Shown here one piece after another: positions 21,161-33,100 of a stretch of 64,000 nt of DNA. The stretch lies in contig OZ024908.1 in assembly GCA_964017125.1 (NCBI GenBank), positions 81,405,499 through 81,469,498 on the forward strand, in the 5' to 3' direction. Source of the DNA: Flabesymbios commensalis (lineage: Eukaryota; Annelida; Polychaeta; Terebellida; Flabelligeridae). The translations under genes were made by a program, and so were the position numbers. The notes below the pieces were generated by a model that had not been told where the DNA came from, made no database searches, and saw nothing but the letters and a program-made list of their open reading frames with translations. The number at the start of each line of letters is the position of its first letter. Position 1 is the stretch's first letter.

Positions 21161-24100
21161 GTGAGGTTTACTATTTTAATCATACAGTTTACAACTAAAC
21201 TATTTAATCTGGGTTACTATCTTATTGACTACTTAAGCCTTTAATCACCGGTCACGAATATATTCGTTTTTTAACTTTATCAGCACATTAAGCACCAGCT
21301 TTTAAACGTGTTTAAAGATAAAACGTGACAGCAGTCAGCAAGATTTCAAAAAATACTTCATTTTGTCAAATCTGAATGATTTTAAACCACTTGAAGCTGT
21401 AAGTCGAGTCAGCGATACACAATTTCAAGTTGGTGAAAACTCTAATCGAACTTGGCGGAGCTTCCGTATCAGGCTCCTGAACACTTACCGTAAATCAAAA
21501 ACAAAGTTTAGAAATCAACCAAAAAGAAAGAATGCCTAAAATCTAGTTACATCATGCAACTGATTTTCGTAACACTTTCGTAAGAATGTTGACGTTCAAG
21601 TACGTTGAGCCCATTTGGCGGTACTTGAACATTATAGGGCTTGTACATGTAGTGTGAAGGGGCTGTTACACGTGGGACAACAGAAGAATCTAGTTTTTGC
21701 AAGAACAATAAAATACCTCGAACCCTTATTAGACGCCTAATTAATCAATTAGAATTTTCATCCACTTGAAGTTGTGTCTCGCTGACGCGATTCGAAACTT
21801 CAATTTTTGTGAAATATATTCATATTTTGCAAAATGAAGATCAACGATCCATAAATCTTGTTGATTGATGGCACGTTTTATATTTACCATGTTTAAAAGC
21901 TGATATATAATATCAGGTATTATCAACAAAATGTAAAAAGCCTAATAAACACAAAACATTGTATGACATTTGCACAAAGTCGTCCCAACGCCTTTAACGT
22001 TGGACCAGCATTGTGCAAATGTTGTCAATGGCTCGCTTATGGGTGGCTTCAGAAAGGAATAATACATTTCTGGTAGTCTCTAATATAATAATAATTGGCT
22101 ATTACATTGCTTAAAATTGTGTTACAGCGTTAGGTGACATGAGCTGCATGTCGTGTAACTTTACAATTGTTAATCTTGGAGAGGAAATCCTCACTGGAGA
22201 TCCGGCATGTGAGCAGGGGGGCGACGGCGTGCAAACATTTCAAGAAGGCTGCGTCGCTTGCGCCACTGTTTCTGTATCTCTGAATATTTGTAAGCAAACC
22301 TTTTTATAGTTATATTTATAGACTTCAAGAGTTATTCATAATTCTTGCTTTTTAAATATTAACCATTTCCAAATGTAAACTATATAATGTCATTCGTATG
22401 ATTGTTTTTATAATATTTTATTGATTGATTAAGTTACCCTCCTCTTTGAGTCAAGTAGATCAGATATACTCCACTCTGAGTCAAGTAGATCAGGCATACT
22501 CCCCTATGACTCAAGTGGATCAGGTATACTGTTCTCTGAGTCAAGTAGATCAGATATACTCCCCTCTGAGTCAAGTAGATCAGATATACTCCCCTCTAAG
22601 TCAAGTAGATCAGATATACTCCTCTCTAAGTCAAGTAGATCAGGTATGACTATTAGACTCTTATATCTGATTCAGGTAGATGATATATACCATTATACCA
22701 TATATACCATATATACCATACCCACATATACCATATACGTATCTGGGTCAGGTAGATCAGGTATACTATTAAACTCTTATCTGAGTCACATAGATCAGGT
22801 ATACTTTTATACTCTCTACTAATAAATGCTTATTTTGTTCCAAATAACAGCGCGGCTTTTAAAACGAATTAAAAAATCATGAACTAAATATATGGCGTCT
22901 ATTTTTTTTTTTACTTCAGCTGTTGGGGGACTTGCGGGTGAAGCACACTCTGTGGCTAGAGGGTGCGTAGAGGAGATGAGTGATCCGGAATGTACTGACG
23001 ACGCTCCAAAAGTACTGCAGACACTTGATGACATACTCAGTACATTGAATGGTAACATTGTGGAGTCCAAGGCATCCACGTGTACGTGTGATGACGAAGA
23101 AAACTGTAACAGCGAGGGGGTGACGTTCGGATTTGATGGTAAGTACGACACAAGGCGCTTATTCCCAGGAAACACAAACCATTTGTATAACATGTTGGAC
23201 CAAGGTCGAAGACGTTGGGCTGACGTTCTATAAATGTTTTGTGTTTACTGGGTTCTCGTACAAGTTACGATATATCGTAGGCTTTGGATTGGTCACTTTT
23301 ATATATCGTAACTTTTATATATAACTTTTATATATCGTAACTTGTACGAGAATACAGGCCCAAACATTTTTATCCAGTCCACAATCACCACTACCATCAC
23401 CAACACCACCATCATCACCACCACCCTAATCATCACCACCACTACTATCATCATCACCAGCACCGTCATCACCATTATTATCACCATCAATATCACCACC
23501 ATCACCACCACCACCACAACCATCATCTCCACCACCACCACTATCAACATCATGATCATCACCAGCACCATCACCACCACCATCATCATCACAATCACCA
23601 CCAACAGTGCCATAACCACCACAAGAACACTACCACGATTACCACCTCCGTCACCACCATCACCACTATCACCATTACCAGACCGGTCACGATGGCTTAA
23701 TCGGTCTGGTTGTGTCTCGAAACTCAGAAGTGCTGGGTTCAAATCCGGCCCGGTCACATGTTTGTCATCGGAGCTGTGTGTATATCAACACAACCACCAC
23801 AATGACCACCGCCACCACCATCACCACCATCACAACTACCACACTATCATCACCATCACCAACACCACTACCACACTGTCGACACAATCACCACCACCAT
23901 CACCATCACCCCCCTACAACCACTACCACACCACCAGCACAACCAACACCATGACCACCACCACCGTCATCCCCACCCCGACCACCACCACCATCACCCC
24001 CCACAACCTCATCACCACTACCACACCACCAGCACAACCACCACTATGACCACCACCACCACCACCATCTACCCCACCAGCACCACTACCACACTATCGA

Positions 24101-27100
24101 CACAATCTCCACCACTACCATCCCCTCCATCACCACACTACTTTTACCAACATAATCACTACCACCACTACCACACAACCACAACCACCACTACCACCTC
24201 CATTACCACCAACACAACCACCAACAACACCATCACTTCCAGCACCACCACCACCAACAAGAACACTATAGCTTCCAACACCACCACCACCAACAACAAC
24301 ACCATTACTTCCAACACCACCAACAACAACACCATCACTTTCAACACCACCGCCATCACCACCATTATTATCATCACCATCTGGTCCACCACCAACACTA
24401 CCACTGCCACCAACATCACCATCATCATAATCGCTTCCTGGTCAACTACCAAGGAGATTATTATTATCCACGCGGTTGTCACATGCGCATTTGTATCAAA
24501 ACCTCAACTATGGAAACATAGCCTTACAGCAATCTGTCTTGTCAAAGACACTGCCTCCGTCCGTGATGCTGAAGCGCTTACTGCAGCGCTATGGTCCCAC
24601 GAGGGTGGCGATGTACTGGCGATAAAAACGTATTCAGGTGGCGATCGGTATCTATGTCGAATCTGTGGTCCCACGAGAAAACACACACGCGATGTATTAA
24701 CGAACCTTGGGGGAATATTCGGAGTATGACCGACATTTCGCCAAATATTTGGCGATGCATCAGGAAAGAGTCGAGGATTAATCTGAGCTACATCGGCTAA
24801 CAGTTAACAATGTACTTTTACAATCGGCGATGGTCGGTGATCCTTCGGCGTGTGACAGAAAAATATCGGGGATGCGTCAAGGGCGTAATGGTGATGTATT
24901 GACGATGTCGTGGTGATGGCATTGAGTCATGTGGAGAGCATATACAAGGTGGAGAGATTTTACGTGTAACCACATGCCTTGTGGTTGTGGAATGAGTTCA
25001 TACATACGGGAACATCGCCTATGGATCACCCAAACGATCGCCGATGTTTACGCGATCATGCTGTAAACATCGCTGATGTGCCGTCGATGTGTCTGCGGCA
25101 TTTTGAACATTGGTGTACCTCGCCGAATGTTCGCTGACTTATCTGCGCTGCTCGGCACTAGTTCTGGCGACGAAACATTGAGAGAAAATTGCAATGCACA
25201 CATTGCATTTTTTCTCGATGCCCGATGCCTTGGTGAAGCATGGCGACTACTCGCGTACGTCGCCGATCATTTGCCGAACTACAGCGGCATAGTGTCGCTG
25301 CCCTGGCGAATGCCCAAATGTGTCAGGCTGCCTAGCTCAGTCAATGGCAGCTGCGACGTCACTACAGCTTACACGATATGTTGTGTGGGCGTTCGGCACA
25401 CACACCACCATCAGAAATTTGTATCATTTCCTTTCTCAGTATGGTGGTCTGGCGATGTCACCAGGCTGAGCCATAAACACTTCTCGAAATAATTTTTGGT
25501 TTTCTCTCTTTATACGGTACGCATTATTAAATTCTGAATAAACAGATAGGCCTAGCCTGGTATAACATGTTCTCCGACTATGCACACATGAGAATATCGA
25601 TCATGTGTCAATGTTGTTTGTGATCTATAAAATTGAAATACATTTTCAAAGTAGTACGACAACCTTAGAAATCGCTTTCGTCACCGTCGGAGTGCAATAA
25701 TTATTACACAAAATTAGAAGCACTGGACACGGCCGAAAGTAAATCAATAGGATTCATTAACCCAAAAGGGTTGAAATATTTTATCATATAAACCTCGAGA
25801 CGTCTAAAGTTGACACCCCCAACTAAAAGAATTGAAACCATCTGATGACCGTAGTCCCATACCACATAGCTATTCAAATGAAGCAGAAAGAGCTAACAAA
25901 GGTATTTATGATGAATTTTGAACCCCTTTGGTCTCCATGATTTATACAAACATATACATACATAAGCTGATTGGCTATTTTCAGAGGAGCCGGAGTCGTC
26001 GTCTTTGGAGTGCTTGCAGTGCGCGTCAAGCAACACGCGACAGATCAGGATGAAGCTGGGAGAGAACAACAGACTCTGCCGTAAGAGGCCATCCAAACTG
26101 ACAAATACTGTGATGTGCGAGGAGGGGCAAGTCTGTGCCGCGACAGCCATCACTGTGAAAACCTTCGACGGTGAGTTATATCTGACATAGACAGTGGAAG
26201 TTACACACAACTAAAGTGTGAATCGCGGCAGCGAGACACAATATCATATGGGTTAAATTATCTCAAATTTTCCAAAATAATTATTTTGTTAGACATCACT
26301 GCGAAAACCTTCGACGGAAACTGTTAGAATACTTTTTTATCCGAGACAAGTCAGAACTAAGACGTTTAAAATTTTTTGTTTAAATCGCGTAGTTAGCACT
26401 TGGAATACTTGTTTATCGAAAGACTTGCGCCAGGAGCAAACATTGACAAGCTTTGTACGTCAACTGAATAGTTTTTATTATTTAAAGTTTGAGGACTGTT
26501 TTAACTGTGACAATGTTTATACTTGGACAAGCACTTGGGGGTGTCAGGCGTGCACGTGATGTTTGAATTATCATAATCAACATGTTTCAATACCACATAC
26601 TGTAAGAAGGCTTTCGCTATGCCCGTAACACAATCATTCAATATGCATGGCGTATCATCCATACTACCGCAACCTGTATTGATGGGAGAGAGCATTTCGC
26701 TACGCTTTCGAAGAATAATGGAGGTTTTCTCATTTGTCGATATATACCAGCCCATCTAATATAATTTTTTTCTTATAGGATAGGTTTATTTGTGATTTTC
26801 TAACAGCTATTCCTAGCAGGCGCGAGGAAAATGCGCGGTGTGGGGTGGGTGCCGGACTTGGCCGGCATTTGGCCGGCACTGGGTTTATTTATCATTTCTG
26901 CTGGGGACACGTGTAATTATAATGTCTTAATACATACATCAGGAGCTTTATATGTTTTTATAACATATAAAGCTACTTTTTATAATAATATGTAGCTTTT
27001 TCATCTCTGGTTTTGGAGCGGAAAACAAATTTTATATAATGTGTATATAAAAAGGATACTTTACAACTTGAATTCAAGTGTATATACAATTTTATCCTGG

Positions 27101-30100
27101 ATGTCAAACATAGTAAGGGTGCTGGTCACCTGTATTTGACATTGCAATGTACACAATTTTATTTACAATTGCATATTTGTACAATATTATAAAAATGGCT
27201 CAGAGAGTGATCAAAGTCTAAAATTCGATTTTTTTCTGTTTATGTCAGTTTTGGAAAGTTAAATACATAGGAAATAATACACTAAAGTATCTAAGCTATT
27301 CGTTAAAAATTATTAATCATTATAATATATTTTTTCACTTTCAAAATTAATACTTTTCCTAAATGGTAAAGTGATCCAAGTCCATCAGTTTATATAGGGA
27401 CATTTTGACTTGGATCAGTTTACCTCTGAGATATACGGAAAATGGCAGTTGAAATGTTATAGAAGTATCAATTGATATTTTTAAATTACAAACTTTTATT
27501 TATGCTATAAAATGACATAAAAATTGCCAGAAATGTTTTTTCACGACATTAATAACTAAATATCTGCCAATAGGAATGAATATTAAATTCCAGTACTTAC
27601 CTTCCCATTATGCTTCTACTTATTGGCGTAACAAAGGAGGATTAAAAAATTAAAAATTAAAAACGAAATATATAATTTTGTTAATTGATTTTAACTTTAA
27701 AGTCTTCTATAGGAAAATGAGAAAATGCGGACTTGGATCAATTCACCTCTAAGTCTTTCATATTATATGTGTGTATATAAAGCCTAATAAATAGATTAAG
27801 AAAACATAGACAGCTCAAAGTTAATACATTCATCTAATATTTCTGATAGGCTCGCCCTAATGTGTCAAAAATAAATATTTTGAAAGTTGTTATTATCATT
27901 TCATAGGAATTTTATGAGCGCTGAGCCCTTTAAATCTTCACGATGCATCAATTCATCATTTTGCATCTCTCGATAATGACTTAATTTCCTAGGACGAACA
28001 TTGTCATGGAACTGTTTAATAATAACAATAATAAGACAAGCACTTGGGGGTGTCAGGCGTGCACGTGATGTTTGAATTATCATAATCAACATGTTTCAAT
28101 ACCACATACTGTAAGAAGGCTTTCGCTATGCCCGTAACACAATCATTCAATATGCATGGCGTATCATCCATACTACCGCAACCTGTATTGATGGGAGAGA
28201 GCATTTCGCTACGCTTTCGAAGAATGATGGAGGTTTTCTCATTTGTCGATATATACCAGCCCATCTAATATAATTTTTTTCTTATAGGATAGGTTTATTT
28301 GTGATTTTCTAACAGCTATTCCTAGCAGGCGCGAGGAAAATGCGCGGTGTGGGGTGGGTGCCGGACTTGGCCGGCATTTGGCCGGCACTGGGTTTATTTA
28401 TCATTTCTGCTGGGGACACGTGTAATTATAATGTCTTAATACATACATCAGGAGCTTTATATGTTTTTATAACATATAAAGCTACTTTTTATAATAATAT
28501 GTAGCTTTTTCATCTCTGGTTTTGGAGCGGAAAACAAATTTTATATAATGTGTATATAAAAAGGATACTTTACAACTTGAATTCAAGTGTATATACAATT
28601 TTATCCTGGATGTCAAACATAGTAAGGGTGCTGGTCACCTGTATTTGACATTGCAATGTACACAATTTTATTTACAATTGCATATTTGTACAATATTATA
28701 AAAATGGCTCAGAGAGTGATCAAAGTCTAAAATTCGATTTTTTTCTGTTTATGTCAGTTTTGGAAAGTTAAATACATAGGAAATAATACACTAAAGTATC
28801 TAAGCTATTCGTTAAAAATTATTAATCATTATAATATATTTTTTCACTTTCAAAATTAATACTTTTCCTAAATGGTAAAGTGATCCAAGTCCATCAGTTT
28901 ATATAGGGACATTTTGACTTGGATCAGTTTACCTCTGAGATATACGGAAAATGGCAGTTGAAATGTTATAGAAGTATCAATTGATATTTTTAAATTACAA
29001 ACTTTTATTTATGCTATAAAATGACATAAAAATTGCCAGAAATGTTTTTTCACGACATTAATAACTAAATATCTGCCAATAGGAGTGAATATTAAATTCC
29101 AGTACTTACCTTCCCATTATGCTTCTACTTATTGGCGTAACAAAGGAGGATTAAAAAATTAAAAATTAAAAACGAAATATATAATTTTGTTAATTGATTT
29201 TAACTTTAAAGTCTTCTATAGGAAAATGAGAAAATGCGGACTTGGATCAATTCACCTCTAAGTCTTTCATATTATATGTGTGTATATAAAGCCTAATAAA
29301 TAGATTAAGAAAACATAGACAGCTCAAAGTTAATACATTCATCTAATATTTCTGATAGGCTCGCCTTAATGTGTCAAAAATAAATATTTTGAAAGTTGTT
29401 ATTATCATTTCATAGGAATTTTATGAGCGCTGAGCCCTTTAAATCTTCACGATGCATCAATTCATCATTTTGCATCTCTCGATAATGACTTAATTTCCTA
29501 GGACGAACATTGTCATGGAACTGTTTAATAATAACAATAATAACTTCTTTCATTTGCCACCCACTTCAAGTCATCTTCATCCGCTACAAGTCATGAATTG
29601 CGATAACAATTCACGGCTTGTAGTGGATGAAGATGACTGTGTGTGATAAATTCAGACTTGAAAGAGTTAAAGTGTACAAAACAGCTGGCAACCTGATGAT
29701 AATTTAAAACAAGGATATATAACTGTTTCACGGTAATTATTACCAAGATTAGTGAGAAAATAATGACGCCATATCTGATAATGCATCACTTACATTTGAA
29801 TCTCAACCATGATCAGTCTGGTAAAATTACTTTATATTTCACATAATAAGAATGCTCTACCCCTTAATTTTTTTGAAAAAAAGCTCTACATTGAAATATA
29901 CATATAATGCGACCCACAACTTCAAGTGGGTGAAAATTACACATATTTGTTTAAATTGAGATCAAACCTTTGCAAATCTTGATGTTAACCCAGCAAACAC
30001 AAAACATTTGTATAACATCGGTACAACGTCGGTCCAACGTCTTCGATGTTGTTCCAACATTATGAAAATGCTATGCAAAGGTTGTGTTTGCTGTGAAACA

Positions 30101-33100
30101 TTCGTTTCGTTCCCAAGAGCAGAGAGGTAATCGGTTAATACAACGGATTAAAAACGACTATATATAGACGTGCTTAGTTTTCGACGTTGGTCCAGCATTG
30201 TACAAACACTATGCAAATGTTTTGGCGCTTACATTGACTGTATTGAAATAAACAAATGTTTCTTCCCCGCCGCTCACTAGTAGAGATTCAGTATTGTTGG
30301 GAGCCTCCGTGACACCTTGGCCTCAGACCGAAAATGGCTCAAATTGCAAATCCTGTGTCTGGAGAGCAGTGTCATCACATTCATCTCACCATCCTAATGA
30401 TCTAATATAGGGTAATCTGAGCCAAGAGTAAAACCTTGGGATGGTGAGATGAAGGAGATGACACTGCTTAATGTGCATAAATGTGGCATACAACCCTATT
30501 CGTTCCTGCATTCCTACTTTGGTTGTAGGTTTGCGACGTTTAAGTGACGCCTCTGTCGTCTTGAGAGGATGTGCTACTGTGGGTAACATCACCATGGACG
30601 AATGCTACCTGGCCAAAGATCACAAAGAGAGTCTGATGTCTATGTTTGGTTCAGAGGTCAAACTGGCGAAGATCGAAGGTGGAATCTGCTTCTGTGATGG
30701 AAACCTCTGTAATAATATGGTTCACACAACACGTATGTATTATCATGATCCGTACAAGATGTCTGTAATGACATCATACTCAGCAAACACGAAAAATTGA
30801 CCCAATGTTGTGTCAATGTTGGCCCACCGTCTTCGATGCTGGCCCAACATTAACAAAACATCTGGTCAACGCATCGTGCTTGCTGGGTATACACACAACA
30901 GACGTACATAATGCAATAATCCATACAACACATATATAATGGAATGATCCACACAACAAGTATATAATGTGATTGTCCATACAACACGTATGTATAATGA
31001 CGTGATGCATACAGCACATACATGTACGATCCACACAACAAGTATGTAATGTCATGATTCATACAGCAAGAATATAATAGGCCTATGACGTATTGTTTGT
31101 TTATCCTGATAAAAAATACATAAAACTACTAGAAGGTAACTAACCATCACCATTGTTTCAAACGCCTTGATAAAAATATGACTGATCGTTTTCTTACTTG
31201 ATTTATTGCCCGACCCGCTGACAGTCAGAAAGGCAGACAGTCTGGCCAGTTGATTGGTAGGTTGGAAAGTGATGTGATATGTGTGGTTGGTTGTTTTTTA
31301 GTTTGCGGTTTGATTTGTAATGTAGTCGATCGGTTATTTGGCTAGTTGGTTGGTTGGCTATTTGTTTTTTGGTTGGTTGGTTGGTTGGTTGGTTGGTTGG
31401 TTGGTTGGCTGGTTGGTTGGTTGGTTGGTTGGTTGGTTGGTTGGTTGGTTGGTTGGTTGGTTGGTTGGTTGGTTGGTTGGTTGGTTGGTTGGTTGGTTGG
31501 TTGGTTTTGTGGTCTGGGTGAGAGTTAGGGTCCATGGTTTGGGACGGGTAAGGGTTCCAGTAACTGGTTCCCCACAAAACCCCGTATCAACCTGTCAACC
31601 GTACTCTCATCATACCCCCTTCAAGGGCACGCCTTTCCATGTTCCCAACCTAGTGCACTGACCGAGGAGAAGTATAGCCTGATTTATAAAAAGGAAAACA
31701 ATCATACTAATTGATATAAATTATACCTCATCTAATGCATTTACTAATGTAGTCAGATCCTGACTTGAGTCGGATCCGGTAACCGTTGTGTTGTCCAGTG
31801 GGGCTTTCCCCAATCTACTTCTCACCAAGAGATCACGTAGATTTTGTCCCCTTTTAAATGCTGTTACACACCGTTTATACAGGATGTTTGGATGTTTCGC
31901 TTTAAGTTGATTGAAGAAAGTCTTCACTAATTTAGCTGCCTCCACCGCAGTTGCAGAGTAGGTAATAACAAAGGGGGTGACGCCACTATCCTTAGGGGAA
32001 GGTACAGTATTTAAGCCGAGAATACGTTTTCATGGCTAATTGCCACTTCCTTTCCGCTTCAAGTCGCCCAATCTTATTTAGAGTTATGTCTCCTGTATTC
32101 TTCAATACTTCAAGATACAACACTCTCAGATGGGTCACCCTGCAGCTCCCGGAGTTAAAGTGTGTGGCAGCTGCTGTGTCCTTCTTAAGGCGTACATCCG
32201 AACGATGTATGTTTATCCTTTTTCTGAAGGAGATCCCAGTTCCCCCCACATATAATTTATTGCATTTTGAACAAACTATACAGTAAATACGGTTAGTTGA
32301 ATCAAAATTTTGTGTGGTGGGAATTTGAATTTAATTCCCGGCATTCAGTACGCCCCCCATGGTCTTACCACTCTCTATAACTACTTGCGTCGAACATAAT
32401 TTACAGTTTCTAGTAGTGCATCTTTGAGAAGATCCCTTGTTCGGGTTTTTCCTCAATTCATACAAGGTTTTATCCTAAATCTTTCGCAAAAAACGTTTCG
32501 AGTAACCTCTCCTAACTAGTGCTGCAAAGAGTTTCCTACACGCTATCATGGTCAGCCGGATCAAAAGTTTCTAATGGATTGCAACCCGCTGCTGGCCCGT
32601 TTTCCTATTTTGGGGACATAAATCTTATATTTTTACACTTATATGGTAAATAGTACTACTATGACCCCAATAAATTCATTTCCCACATAAATGCATTAAA
32701 AAATGAGTTCCACTGGGAAACGAATGGATGAAATACGTGAATTATTGCTTTTCACCGTGACCGATAGCGGCCATTTTAGCTTTTGCGCTCTGGAAAATTC
32801 CGCCCGCCTTTTCAAAAGAGGCGTAGGAGCTTATTTTTTTACAAATACCTTAAGCTACCTAAAACAACCGTCAAACCTTACTTGCAGAAGGTTGGTCACG
32901 GAATCATGGTTTTGAATCCTACTATTACTAAAATCTAGGACAACAACATCTGCTTGTGTCTTGCCTTCAAAATTTTGAATAAATTCGTCAGTTGTAATCA
33001 AAAGTTATTGGTTACTGGTTGACTATTTTGATTGATTGGTTCTATAAATATTATCGGTTTACTCTACAGCCCTGCCAACTGCTCCCATGTGTGTACAGTG

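Noticed and set aside
23299-24482. Thr-rich (+) and Val/Met-rich (-) frames
   Set aside because: They are translations of the ACC/ATC triplet tract in intron 3 and are interrupted by a tRNA-like insert.
25076-25492. 138-codon frame in intron 3
   Set aside because: It lies in a region of recurring GGCGATG/CGCCGAT words and has no recognisable domain or splice context.
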